This document shows positions 1-8,013 of a stretch of DNA of 64,000 nt, one piece after another. Both the position numbers and the translations under genes were made by a program. The notes under the pieces are model-generated. The model was not told the DNA's origin, did not search any database, and saw nothing but the letters and a program-made list of their open reading frames with translations. The stretch covers positions 22,913 to 86,912 of the forward strand of contig DDUV01000010.1 in assembly GCA_002344975.1 (NCBI GenBank), read 5' to 3'. The number at the start of each line of letters is the position of its first letter. Within the stretch, counting starts at the first letter, position 1. Source of the DNA: Saprospiraceae bacterium UBA2329. GTDB taxonomy: Bacteria; Bacteroidota; Bacteroidia; Chitinophagales; Saprospiraceae.

Positions 1-2
1 TC

Positions 3-485
3 AACGTGATCATGATTGCCCTCACGCTCTCAGAGTTCGACTGGGCGGAATCGTTCATAGAACAATATCAGAACTTTTTGGAGGAAACCCACAAAGACAA
101 CTTCGTGCATTTCAGCAAAGCGCTCCTTTTATACGAAAAACGCGACTACGGCCCGGCCATGCTCCTGCTAAACACCGCCGACTACGACGACATGCTCATC
201 AATCTGCGCTCTAAAGCGCTGTTGATGAAGATGTTTTACGAACAGGATATGCTGGACTCGCTGGAATCCCTTCTGGAAGCTACGCGCACCTACATGACCC
301 GAAAAAAGGTGATGGCTTACCACAAAGCCTTTTTCTCCAATCTGGTGCAACTCACGCGTAAACTACTGCGTATCAATCCTTACGATGCCGAGCAAAAAGC
401 CAAGCTCCGCGAGGAAATACTGCAAGCCAATCCCTTGACCACCAAAGAACGCAACTGGCTGCTGGCTCAATTGGACAGGAAGTAA
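3..485 (+). CDS. C-terminal part of a helical-repeat hypothetical protein (cut by window edge)
   Basis: The reading frame is open to the first base of the window, so the true start lies upstream and only about 160 C-terminal residues are seen, ending at TAA 483-485. The protein is charged and helix-rich, with runs such as SKALLLYEKRDYGPAMLLL and SKALLMKMFYEQDMLDSLESLLEA that resemble TPR-like helix pairs (inference from pattern only). There is no signal peptide or membrane segment in the visible part. It converges with the muramidase gene on the other strand, with only 5 bp between the stops. I do not recognise the family; a TPR-type scaffold is the best guess. Confidence 0.6.
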   Translation, partial: NVIMIALTLSEFDWAESFIEQYQNFLEETHKDNFVHFSKALLLYEKRDYGPAMLLLNTADYDDMLINLRSKALLMKMFYEQDMLDSLESLLEATRTYMTRKKVMAYHKAFFSNLVQLTRKLLRINPYDAEQKAKLREEILQANPLTTKERNWLLAQLDRK

Positions 486-490
486 ACCTT

Positions 491-1720
491 CTAAAAATCC
501 TTGTACAGCAAATACTTGGCTCTCATGCTGCGATACTGTGCCAATCCTTCCTGCCAGGTAGCGCGGATTTCGGCTTCCGTTTTTCCTGCCGTGATTTGCT
601 CGCGGAGGGCGCTGCTGCCGGCCAATTTGTCTATGAATTTTGAAGGCAGGAAGAAGTTTTCCTTATCGGGGAATGCCTGATAAAAGCGGATGAGGTGCGA
701 GAGGTCAATGCGGTGCAGGGCACTGAGTTCTTCTATCGGAGTGGCAGAGAGATTGTAGCCCCGGCAGCGTTTGCCCAGCAATTTCGGGCTTTGTGCGCCC
801 GGCATGGAGGCCGGTGTAAAGTAGTAATCACCCGTGCCGCTGTCGGGGTGGCCATACACCTGAAACGGCGTGGGTGTGCCCCGGCCTTCGCTGGCCACCG
901 TGCCTTCAAAAAAACAAGTGGAGGCATAGAGGTAAATGGAGCGCATATCGGGCAGGTTGGGCGAGGGTTTGATGGGAATCTGATAGAGCGTGTTGTGATC
1001 ATAGCCGGAGCAGGTGATGACCTCCAGACGGCATTTGGCAGCGCCCGGCAGCCAGCCTTCGCCGTTGATCATGCGGCCGTATTCTCCCACCGTCATGCCA
1101 TGAACGACCGGCACGGGGTGCATGCCAACAAAAGACTCGAAGCCCTTTTCCCGCATCGGGCCGTCTATGAAATGGCCGTTGGGATTGGGCCGGTCCAGGA
1201 TCATGAGCGGTTTGTTGTTCTCCGCGCAGGATTCCATCACATAATGCAGCGTAGAAATGTAGGTGTAATAGCGCAGCCCCACGTCCTGAATATCGAAGAT
1301 GACCCAGTCCACGTTGCGGAGGTCGTCCGCAGAGGGTTTGCGTTTTTGGCCGTAGAGCGAAAGGAGCGGAATACCGGTGGAAGGGTCTTTGCCGTCGGTG
1401 ATTTTTTCACCGGCATCGGCAGCGCCGCGAAAACCGTGTTCGGGCGCAAAAATGGCCTGAATGGAAATGCCGAGTGCGCGCAGGGTATCAGCCAGATGAG
1501 TTGGGCCTACCATAGAGGTATGATTGACCACCAGCGCCACTCTTTTGCCCTTGAGGAGCGGCAGGTAAGCGTCCATGCGTTCGCCGCCGCAAAGCAAAGG
1601 CGTTGCCGACGGCGCTTCTACGGCAGGCACAGGCGCCGGAGCGATGGATGTCGGCACGTTTTTCGTTCCACAGGCGATGGAAATGGTTGCGATGAAAGCA
1701 AGCAATAATTTCAAGTTCAT
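491..1720 (-). CDS. namZ: NamZ/DUF1343 exo-beta-N-acetylmuramidase-like lipoprotein
   Basis: 409 aa. The N-terminus has a lipoprotein signal with lipobox SIAC (Cys17), then a Pro/Ala-rich linker to about residue 42. The rest matches the DUF1343 family: VALVVNHTS (61-69), APEHGFRG (92-99, with the Glu proposed as catalytic in NamZ enzymes), DIQDVGLRYYTY (143-154) and LDRPNPN further on. Characterised NamZ proteins remove N-acetylmuramic acid from the non-reducing end of peptidoglycan fragments, so a role in cell-wall recycling or scavenging at the outer membrane or periplasm is likely. The start (ATG 1718-1720) faces the divergent nuclease gene with 23 bp between them, so their promoters overlap. 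Family assignment is strong; exact substrate is inferred. Confidence 0.85.
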   Translation of the reverse strand: MNLKLLLAFIATISIACGTKNVPTSIAPAPVPAVEAPSATPLLCGGERMDAYLPLLKGKRVALVVNHTSMVGPTHLADTLRALGISIQAIFAPEHGFRGAADAGEKITDGKDPSTGIPLLSLYGQKRKPSADDLRNVDWVIFDIQDVGLRYYTYISTLHYVMESCAENNKPLMILDRPNPNGHFIDGPMREKGFESFVGMHPVPVVHGMTVGEYGRMINGEGWLPGAAKCRLEVITCSGYDHNTLYQIPIKPSPNLPDMRSIYLYASTCFFEGTVASEGRGTPTPFQVYGHPDSGTGDYYFTPASMPGAQSPKLLGKRCRGYNLSATPIEELSALHRIDLSHLIRFYQAFPDKENFFLPSKFIDKLAGSSALREQITAGKTEAEIRATWQEGLAQYRSMRAKYLLYKDF

Positions 1721-1743
1721 ATTTTTTGTTTTAAATTTGCGGA

Positions 1744-3150
1744 ATGTCCGCTGAAAGATACGCCATTATTGATATTGAGACCACCGGAGGGCGTGCAGAT
1801 TTGCACCGCATCACGGAAATTGCCGTCATTTTGCACGATGGCGAGCGCATTTTGGATACTTACGAAACCTTACTCAACCCCGAAACCTACATTCCTTACG
1901 GCATTACGGAACTGACCGGTATCACACAGGATATGGTGAAAGATGCGCCCCGCTTTTTCGAGGTGGCCAAAAAAATAGTGGAAATGACGGAGGGGGCGGT
2001 ATTTGTGGCGCACAATGCCTCTTTTGATTATGGCTTCATCCGGGAGGAGTTTGCCCGCTTGGGTTATACCTACTCGCGCCAGCAATTGTGTACCGTGCGG
2101 CTGAGCCGGAAAGCCTTCCCCGGACTGCGTTCTTATGGTTTGGACAACCTCATTGCCACCTTCGGCATCGAAGTGAAACAACGCCACCGCGCTATGGGCG
2201 ACGCATTGGCCACCGCCGAGCTGTTCCGGCGCATCATGGCCCAAAACGGCGGCCCCGACCAGGCCCTCTCCATGATAAAAATGGGTCTGAAAGATGCCCG
2301 CCTGCCCGAAAACTTCGGCATAGAACGGCTCATGGCCCTGCCCGAAGCCTGCGGCGTGTATTATTTTCACGATGAGCGCGGCGATGTGCTGTATGTGGGC
2401 AAAAGCCAGAACATACGCAAACGCATAGCCGAACACTTTGCCGATAAAACCGAGAAGACCCGCAAGCTGCGCCAAATGACCCACGACATCACCTGCGAAG
2501 TGACGGGCAGCGAATTGGTGGCGCTCTTGCTGGAGTCCTTTGAAATCAAGCGATTGCGCCCCTCCATCAACCGCGCACAACGCCAGCAAACCTTCCCTTT
2601 TGCCGTGTATGCCCAGCCGGACGATGCCGGATACCTGTGCTTTCATGTGGAGCGCATTACAGCCACACAGCGCAAAAAACTCCATATTTTGTCTGAACAC
2701 CCGGCCATTCCTGCCGCCAGAGGTCGCTTGGAGTGGGCCGTAGAGCAGTTTGAACTGTGCCGCCGCTTGAGCGGATTGGAAACGGGCAAGGGCGCCTGTT
2801 TTCATTTTCATCTCAAAAAATGCAGGGGCGCCTGCGCAGGTCAGGAATCTGCCGCCGACTACAACGAACGCGCGCAGCAAGCCGCCGAACGACTCCAAAC
2901 CGGTTTTGAGGAGGATTTTCTGCTGATGGAGCGCGGCCGCACGCCGCAGGAACGCGCCGTGGTGCTGGTGCAAGACGGGCAGTTGGCAGGTTACGGCTAT
3001 GTAGAAACCTCGGAAGGACTGAGCCTGGAAGAGTTGTTGGAGGCGGTTAGACATATCCCCGGAAACCCGGAAACCACGCGCATCATTCAGGGCTATCTGC
3101 ATCGCAGGCCGGTGGGGCTGAAGAGGCTGGATTTGAACGAAAAGAGGTAA
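1744..3150 (+). CDS. DEDDh exonuclease fused to GIY-YIG/UvrC-like nuclease
   Basis: 468 aa in three parts. Residues 1-165 are a DnaQ-type 3'-5' exonuclease with all DEDDh residues visible: IDIETTG (D10, E12), HNASFD (D95) and HRAMGD (H148, D153). Residues about 200-280 are a GIY-YIG domain: GVYYF, VLYVGKS, R225 and the metal-binding Glu in ALLLESFE. The remaining part has UvrC-like Cys-rich spacing (LCRRL...CFHFHLKKCRGAC). The same architecture is known from UvrC/Cho-like proteins of unclear function in other bacteria. It probably incises and trims damaged DNA outside the UvrABC complex. It starts 23 bp from the divergent namZ-like gene, with a TTTGCGG box just before the ATG, so the transcript may be nearly leaderless. 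Confidence 0.85.
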   Translation: MSAERYAIIDIETTGGRADLHRITEIAVILHDGERILDTYETLLNPETYIPYGITELTGITQDMVKDAPRFFEVAKKIVEMTEGAVFVAHNASFDYGFIREEFARLGYTYSRQQLCTVRLSRKAFPGLRSYGLDNLIATFGIEVKQRHRAMGDALATAELFRRIMAQNGGPDQALSMIKMGLKDARLPENFGIERLMALPEACGVYYFHDERGDVLYVGKSQNIRKRIAEHFADKTEKTRKLRQMTHDITCEVTGSELVALLLESFEIKRLRPSINRAQRQQTFPFAVYAQPDDAGYLCFHVERITATQRKKLHILSEHPAIPAARGRLEWAVEQFELCRRLSGLETGKGACFHFHLKKCRGACAGQESAADYNERAQQAAERLQTGFEEDFLLMERGRTPQERAVVLVQDGQLAGYGYVETSEGLSLEELLEAVRHIPGNPETTRIIQGYLHRRPVGLKRLDLNEKR

Positions 3151-3287
3151 AGAACGCTGCATCTCCGGTCCATGCTCACACCAAACGCACCATTCATCAC
3201 ATATTCTGTGCCACTTCCCACTTCCATTTGACAAGCGGCGAGCGACGGGGTTATCTTGCGGCATTCTTCATCAAAAAATGACCGCTT

Positions 3288-4073
3288 ATGCAACTACTAC
3301 GCGCTTTTCTGCTGCCGGCTGCCCTCTTCGCGCTGACAGCCATGCAGGCCCAAAACTTAGAAATCGTCAACGATTCAGTGGCCGCTCCGCCCGACCCGGA
3401 GCGATACGACAAGAGTATTTATGTCAATCTGAGTGCCGGTCCGTCCAATATAGGATTAAAAACAGGTTACCGCAACATGCACCAGTTACTTAAAGATCAG
3501 AACGTCATTTTTTTTAAAGACAACAGCCAGTACACGATGGGCTTCGGAGGGCGTTTTCAACGCTGGTATTTAGATGTACAAATAGCTTCCACATTCAATG
3601 TACTGGGCGAGTATCCAGCCAATTCCGTCCGCTATCTGGAGGCCGAATCCGATTATTTTAATGTGGGCGTTAATGTGGGATACGCTTTCTTACAAACCCG
3701 CAACGATGTGTGGGTGGTGCGCGGCGGAATAGGTATGAGCGAATACTATATGCGCATCACAGAGGTGGCTCCTACTGTAGGCTTTGATTTCAACAACTTA
3801 TCAGGAAACCCATCCTGGCGCGCCTGGCCCGCATTTTCGCACCTCAGCGCAGTGGGCAATGTCAGTTTGGAATGGCAGCAGGGCGGCCGGGCCAAACGGG
3901 GCGTCTCGCTGGCGCCGGGCTTTGTCGTCGGCTATCAGTTCGGGCTGGGCCAATCCAGATGGAAACTCAGCGACGCTACCGTGTTCAATGCTCCGGCCGA
4001 TCGCGCAGGATTCGCCTATTTCGGTGTGGATTTTAAGATTGCACGTAATTTTGAACGCAAACCAAAAAACTGA
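3288..4073 (+). CDS. Outer-membrane beta-barrel-like hypothetical protein
   Basis: 261 aa. A signal peptide (LLPAALFALTAMQAQ, cleavage near residue 21) is followed by alternating hydrophobic and polar stretches with many aromatics, such as FGGRFQRWYLDVQIA and NVGVNVGYAFLQ, and it closes with FAYFGVDFKIARNF, all typical of a small porin-like barrel. The start is ATG 3288, with a TATCTTG -7-like box about 35 bp upstream. The next gene starts 4 bp after its stop, and that one is followed by an overlapping kinase gene, so these three are probably one operon. I do not recognise a named family. Cell-surface location is inferred from composition. Confidence 0.65.
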   Translation: MQLLRAFLLPAALFALTAMQAQNLEIVNDSVAAPPDPERYDKSIYVNLSAGPSNIGLKTGYRNMHQLLKDQNVIFFKDNSQYTMGFGGRFQRWYLDVQIASTFNVLGEYPANSVRYLEAESDYFNVGVNVGYAFLQTRNDVWVVRGGIGMSEYYMRITEVAPTVGFDFNNLSGNPSWRAWPAFSHLSAVGNVSLEWQQGGRAKRGVSLAPGFVVGYQFGLGQSRWKLSDATVFNAPADRAGFAYFGVDFKIARNFERKPKN

Positions 4074-4077
4074 GGCC

Positions 4078-4509
4078 ATGTATCGCACACTCATTTTTGC
4101 AGTGCTTTTCATAGTGTCGGGAAGTACGCAATTCATCATGGCACAAAATATGGCGCCCGGACATGCTGTGTTGTATATTTACCAAAAAGGCAGCTTCGGC
4201 AACGGCCAATACGACCTCTGGATCAACGGCAAAGCAGTGGTTGAACGCTTTCAGAGCCGCACTTACTTCAGCGTGCAAGTGCCTGCGGGTCTTGTGCAAC
4301 TGCGCACGACCGGCCGGCCGAAATATTTTGTGACGGAAAAAAACTTCCGCATAGAGGCGCAAGCCGGGCAGGAGTACTATCTTGAGGCCGTGCTGGATTA
4401 CGACTTCATGTCGGGGTCGTTGTATTTGGTACAACGCAGTGCCGAGGACTTCAAAAAACGCATGAAAGGCTTGAAATTGAATGAAAAAGCCAAAACAAAG
4501 CTCGAATAA
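4078..4509 (+). CDS. DUF2846-like exported protein
   Basis: 143 aa. A signal peptide (residues 1-22, ending FIMAQ) precedes a single small beta-rich domain. The pattern of VLYIYQKGSFGNGQYDLWINGKAV, then a turn, then FFSVQVPAG-like strands and a YYLEAVLDYD segment, resembles the DUF2846 family of small exported or lipid-linked proteins, whose function is unknown. ATG 4078 is chosen because it begins the signal peptide and sits 4 bp after the upstream stop; in-frame codons further upstream overlap the barrel gene. Its 3' end overlaps the start of the histidine kinase gene by 29 bp, so the two are translationally coupled. Confidence 0.65.
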   Translation: MYRTLIFAVLFIVSGSTQFIMAQNMAPGHAVLYIYQKGSFGNGQYDLWINGKAVVERFQSRTYFSVQVPAGLVQLRTTGRPKYFVTEKNFRIEAQAGQEYYLEAVLDYDFMSGSLYLVQRSAEDFKKRMKGLKLNEKAKTKLE

Positions 4510-5509
4510 AAGAGGCGGTTGGGTGTTGGCCGTCGTGGCTGCATTTTTGCTCTTATATTGGGGAAATTTGCTGCGCCAAAGCCTGCCTGCTCAATACGGC
4601 GAAGACCCACAGGAGTTGGCAGGTTTTGTGCGTTGGCTGCTGGGCTATGTGGCCGTTGCGGCCGCGCTGGCCGGACTTGGCTGGCTCAATTTCAAAGGGC
4701 CGTTTCGCTACCTCAGCGAGCGTCGGCAACGCCGCCTCTATCAAGCCTGGATGCTGGTATTGTGGTGGCTTTTGTTTGAACTCCTGCAATGGCGCACCGA
4801 CTACGACCCCGATGTAGTGGAGGAAAACCTGCTCGTTTCAGCGCTGGGCTGGGCCTTTACGGCCGGGTTTACCATCGTCTTGGATGCGGTGCGCGCCCGC
4901 CGCGAACGCGTAGAACTCGTGCAGCAAAAAACCGCCGCCGAACTGCACAGCCTGCGCGCACAACTGAACCCACATTTCCTCTTCAACGCCCTCAATACCC
5001 TGTACAGCGAGGCCATCCAGCAGGGCCAGGAAAAGCTGTCGTGGCTCATCGGCGAGCTGTCGGGCATCCTGCGATTCTCCCTGCAACAAGCCCAACAAGA
5101 CGAGGTGGACATCGCCGAGGAAATCACCTTTCTTCAGCGCTACATCCACCTTCAGGAGGCCCGCCTGCCGGAGAACCCGCAGCGCCGCCTCGATTTTCAG
5201 TTCAACTGGGATGAGCGGCCTGCGCAGGTGGCGCCGCTCTTGCTTCTGCCATTTGTGGAAAATGCTTTTTTATATGGCTTGCACCCTTCCCGCCCATGTT
5301 TCCTGAATTTGCAACTTGACGCAGATCAGCAGCGGCTGGTTTTTTCTATCGAAAACAGCATCATCCGTCCGCAGGTACATCGCGGCGCCGGATTGGGCAT
5401 GGCCAACAGCCGCCAACGCTTAGAGCACTTGTACCCCGGTAGCCATCGCCTCAAAGTGGAGACTTCGGAGGATGTTTTTAAAGTGAGGCTGGAGATTGAG
5501 CTTCGGTAG
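4481..5509 (+). CDS. LytS/YehU-type sensor histidine kinase (no adjacent regulator)
   Basis: 342 aa. Four membrane helices (about 13-31, 48-68, 86-104, 115-137) are followed by a short coiled coil and the His_kinase motif LRAQLNPHFLFNALNTLYSEA, whose His is the likely phospho-acceptor. The ATPase part has LLLPFVENAFLYG (N box), weak IENS and GAGLGMANSRQRL (G box). Kinases of this class normally sit directly before a LytTR response regulator, but here the gene is followed by 228 bp of repeats and then purA. The partner must be encoded elsewhere or has been lost. The start overlaps the upstream DUF2846-like gene, suggesting that this small envelope operon includes the signal being sensed (inference). 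Confidence 0.85.
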   Translation: MKKPKQSSNKRGGWVLAVVAAFLLLYWGNLLRQSLPAQYGEDPQELAGFVRWLLGYVAVAAALAGLGWLNFKGPFRYLSERRQRRLYQAWMLVLWWLLFELLQWRTDYDPDVVEENLLVSALGWAFTAGFTIVLDAVRARRERVELVQQKTAAELHSLRAQLNPHFLFNALNTLYSEAIQQGQEKLSWLIGELSGILRFSLQQAQQDEVDIAEEITFLQRYIHLQEARLPENPQRRLDFQFNWDERPAQVAPLLLLPFVENAFLYGLHPSRPCFLNLQLDADQQRLVFSIENSIIRPQVHRGAGLGMANSRQRLEHLYPGSHRLKVETSEDVFKVRLEIELR

Positions 5510-5640
5510 CCGCGCCATGACGCGGGGCGGGCGGTCCCAACCTGAAATCCGAAACAAGCCTGCCCCAACCTGTGATTAAAAATCCGAAATACACCAGTTC
5601 CAACCCGTAATTAGAAATCAGCGTTCCAACCCGCAAACCA
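5510..5640. repeat. Extragenic repeat block with TTCCAACCCG units
   Basis: This block starts directly after the kinase stop codon with a GC-rich imperfect palindrome (CCGCGCCATGACGCGG) and continues with four degenerate units of the form TYCCAACCYG-nAA-nnn-GAAA at about 5534, 5564, 5597 and 5623. The same palindrome-plus-unit arrangement follows the stop codon at 63885, and single units occur near 32104. It is noncoding as far as can be seen. Confidence 0.6.
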
Positions 5641-5652
5641 GAAACTTTTTCC

Positions 5653-5660
5653 TACCTTTG
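5653..5660 (+). promoter_or_regulatory. purA -7 promoter element TACCTTTG
   Basis: Exact match to the Bacteroidota TAnnTTTG -7 box, 77 bp before the purA ATG. Transcription would begin near 5667, just before the leader hairpin at 5671-5699. Confidence 0.6.
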
Positions 5661-5670
5661 AGGTCTGAAT

Positions 5671-5707
5671 AAACATTCCGGCATAAAGTCGGAATGTTTT
5701 GTTTTTT
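5671..5707 (+). terminator. Leader hairpin with T-rich tail upstream of purA (attenuator-like)
   Basis: Arms 5671-5680 (AAACATTCCG) and 5690-5699 form a perfect 10-bp stem with a 9-nt loop, followed by TGTTTTTTC. This is the form of an intrinsic terminator, but it lies between the purA promoter and its start codon, so it would act on the purA leader rather than at a gene end. Confidence 0.5.
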
Positions 5708-5737
5708 CAATCTCAAAAAACTAATTATCAAAAACTT

Positions 5738-7009
5738 ATGGCAGTAGATGTTCTCCTGGGCCTCCAATGGGGCGACGAAGGCAAGGGCAAAGTTGTGGAC
5801 TTTCTGGCGCCGGGATATGACGTGGTGGCACGGTTTCAGGGTGGCCCCAATGCCGGGCACACGCTGGTTTTCGGCGGGCGCAAATATGTTTTGCACACCA
5901 TTCCTTCCGGGATTTTCCGCGACAACATCATCAACCTCATCGGCAACGGCGTCGTCATTGATCCCATCACTTTTGCCAAAGAAATAGACATGCTCCGGCA
6001 GGCCGGTGTGCCTTATTCCGAACGCCTGCGATTGGCCCGCAAAGCCCATCTCATTTTGCCCTCTCACCGCTATTTGGACGCCGCTACCGAGGCCGCCAAA
6101 GGCAAGGCCCGCATCGGTTCTACCCTCAAGGGCATCGGCCCCACCTACATGGACAAAACGGGGCGCAACGGTCTCCGCGTGGGCGATATTACCTCCGCCG
6201 GTTTTGAAGAAAAATATCAGTCTCTGAAGTCTAAACACCTCACGTTGCTCAAGCTCTATCCTGAAATTGACTTCAACCTCGAACAGGAAGAAGCCCGCTG
6301 GATGGAAAGCCTCGACGTGATGCGCAATATCGTTATGGTGGACGGCGAGTATTATATCAATGAGTTGCTGGAACAAGACAAAAACGTGCTGGCTGAGGGC
6401 GCTCAGGGCTCCATGCTCGACATTGACTTCGGCACTTACCCTTTTGTCACCTCTTCCAATACCATCACCGCCGGCGTTTGCACCGGGCTGGGCATCGCGC
6501 CCTCCCGCGTGGCCGAGGTCATCGGCATCACCAAAGCCTACTGCACCCGCGTGGGTTCGGGGCCGTTTCCTACCGAACAAGACAACGAAACCGGCGAGTT
6601 TTTGCGCCGCGAGGGGGGCGAGTTCGGCGCTACTACCGGTAGGCCCCGGCGCTGTGGCTGGCTCGATCTGCCTCAACTTCGTTATACAGCCATGCTCAAC
6701 GGCGTCACGCAATTGGCCGTCACCAAAATTGACGTGCTCAACAACGTGGAGCAGATTCTGGCCGCCACCCACTACCGCTATGACGGACAGGAAACCCATC
6801 AACTGCCCTACGACGTGGATGCTACGCCCATCGAGCCTGTGTTCCGGCAGTTTCCGGGTTGGAAGCAATCGCTGGCAGGCATAGATCGCTACGAAAACCT
6901 GCCGCCCGCTGCCGCCGACTACCTGCGCTTCATCGAATCGGAACTCAACATTCCCATCGCCATGGCCTCTACCGGCCCGGAAAGGGAGAGTTTGATTGTG
7001 AGGAGGTAG
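5738..7009 (+). CDS. purA: Adenylosuccinate synthetase
   Basis: 423 aa. It joins IMP and aspartate using GTP to give adenylosuccinate, the first committed step to AMP, in the cytoplasm. The N-terminal P-loop signature GLQWGDEGKGK, the GIGPTYMDKTGRNGLR segment, TSSNTITAG and the C-terminal STGPERESLI are all present, and the length is normal for the family. ATG 5738 is chosen over an in-frame codon at 5699 because the family begins MxxDVLLGLQWGDEGKGK and because the region before it forms the leader hairpin. It appears monocistronic, with an upstream promoter at 5653 and a possible attenuator. Confidence 0.97.
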   Translation: MAVDVLLGLQWGDEGKGKVVDFLAPGYDVVARFQGGPNAGHTLVFGGRKYVLHTIPSGIFRDNIINLIGNGVVIDPITFAKEIDMLRQAGVPYSERLRLARKAHLILPSHRYLDAATEAAKGKARIGSTLKGIGPTYMDKTGRNGLRVGDITSAGFEEKYQSLKSKHLTLLKLYPEIDFNLEQEEARWMESLDVMRNIVMVDGEYYINELLEQDKNVLAEGAQGSMLDIDFGTYPFVTSSNTITAGVCTGLGIAPSRVAEVIGITKAYCTRVGSGPFPTEQDNETGEFLRREGGEFGATTGRPRRCGWLDLPQLRYTAMLNGVTQLAVTKIDVLNNVEQILAATHYRYDGQETHQLPYDVDATPIEPVFRQFPGWKQSLAGIDRYENLPPAAADYLRFIESELNIPIAMASTGPERESLIVRR

Positions 7010-7063
7010 TATCTGGCTTCAGGCCGCGAGCTACAAGCTGCGAGCTGCTCAATAGTTGCTGAC

Positions 7064-7183
7064 ATGTGGAAGGAAGACGACCGCTCTTTATCGGCGGAAT
7101 TTACATTCAAAGATTTCTCGCAGGCATTCGCTTTTATGACCGAGGTGGCGCTGTTGGCTGAAAAGCATGCCCACCATGTATAA
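7064..7183 (+). pseudogene. Truncated pterin-4a-carbinolamine dehydratase-like fragment
   Basis: A 39-codon frame begins MWKEDDRSL and continues through EFTFKDFSQAFAFMTEVAL to LAEKHAHHV before TAA. This matches the N-terminal half of 4a-hydroxytetrahydrobiopterin dehydratase (PCD/DCoH), which usually reads W-x-E-(D/E)...FxFKDFxEAFAFMTxVAxxAEKxxHHPxWxNVYN and is about 95-110 aa long. Here the gene stops right after the active-site His-His pair, so the C-terminal helix and sheet are missing. The GbsR-like gene starts 13 bp later. It is most likely a decayed remnant; a functional micropeptide is much less likely. Confidence 0.6.
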
Positions 7184-7196
7184 AACTAACTGAGGC

Positions 7197-7697
7197 ATGA
7201 CCACGCAAGAAGGCAAAGAAAAATTCATCCAGTCCTGGGGCGCCCTCGGCACCAGTTGGGGCATCAATCGCACCATGGCTCAGATTCATGCCCTGTTGCT
7301 CATTTCTCCGCAGCCGCTCTGCGCCGATGAGATCATGGAGGCGCTCAAAATTTCGAGGGGAAATACCAACATGAACCTGCGGGCGCTGATGGACTGGGCA
7401 TTGGTTTATAAAGAACTGAAAACCGGCGAGCGCCGCGAGTTTTTTGTGGCCGAAAAAGACATGTGGCAAGTGGTGCGCAACATCATCCTCAATCGCAAGA
7501 AAAAAGAATTGGAACCCACCCTCCGCGTATTGGACGAACTCTCCAGCGTAGAAGGTAATGACCCTGAAACCGAGGAGTTTACGCGCATCATCAAAGAAAT
7601 CAGGCTGTTTTCCAACAAGGCCGACTCCCTGCTCGAATCCCTCACCAAGGCCGATCCCGGCTGGCTGATGAACTCGTTTATCAAATTGATTAAATAA
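7197..7697 (+). CDS. GbsR/MarR-like transcriptional regulator
   Basis: 166 aa. A winged-helix DNA-binding protein with the GbsR-type pattern: an N-terminal helix (KFIQSWGALGTSWGINRTMAQIHALLL), a recognition helix region (CADEIMEALKISRGNTNMNLRALMDWALV) and a wing (YKELKTGERREFFVAEKDMWQVV), then C-terminal dimerisation helices. GbsR relatives control osmoprotectant or efflux genes, but no such gene is adjacent. It follows the dehydratase fragment at 13 bp and is followed by about 316 bp before the sigma factor start. The function of the regulon cannot be told from the sequence. Confidence 0.8.
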   Translation: MTTQEGKEKFIQSWGALGTSWGINRTMAQIHALLLISPQPLCADEIMEALKISRGNTNMNLRALMDWALVYKELKTGERREFFVAEKDMWQVVRNIILNRKKKELEPTLRVLDELSSVEGNDPETEEFTRIIKEIRLFSNKADSLLESLTKADPGWLMNSFIKLIK

Positions 7698-8013
7698 AGA
7701 TCGTAAAACACTGGGGCTTAGCTTATTGCCTGTTATTTCAGGCGGGGTTGGGGCATCAAATATTTCTCAATACCGAAATCTGTGTAAATTGTTTTGGTTT
7801 TCATATTGGCTTGAATTTTAGGCACCGGTATTTCAATATGATACATGCCCCCCAAATAATACGTTGTTATCATCGGGCTTTTCACAGAAGGTTTATACCA
7901 GAAAAGGCAAAAAGTAAATCTGTGGGGAGCACTTTTTTGCAAAAAAGTGCTCATTGAATCTCAGGCTCGCGATTTACTTTTACCATCATTTCTTATTCAT
8001 CAATACAGCACTT
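7698..8013. other. Intergenic region before the sigma factor gene
   Basis: No gene with recognisable content is seen. An inverted repeat, GAGCACTTTTTTGCAAAAAAGTGCTC, centred near 7939 (arms GAGCACTTTTTTG and CAAAAAAGTGCTC with no spacer), would form a long stem about 62 bp before the sigma factor ATG. It is a candidate operator or leader hairpin. Confidence 0.4.

Noticed and set aside
695..1708. Long open frame on the + strand opposite the NamZ-like gene (337 codons)
   Set aside because: The reverse-strand frame has a lipobox and all family motifs; this one is His/Arg-rich with no recognisable domain, a usual shadow in high-GC coding DNA.
5699..5737. Upstream in-frame start for purA
   Set aside because: This would place the start inside the leader hairpin; all purA proteins begin close to the VxxLGLQWGDEGKGK motif reached from 5738.
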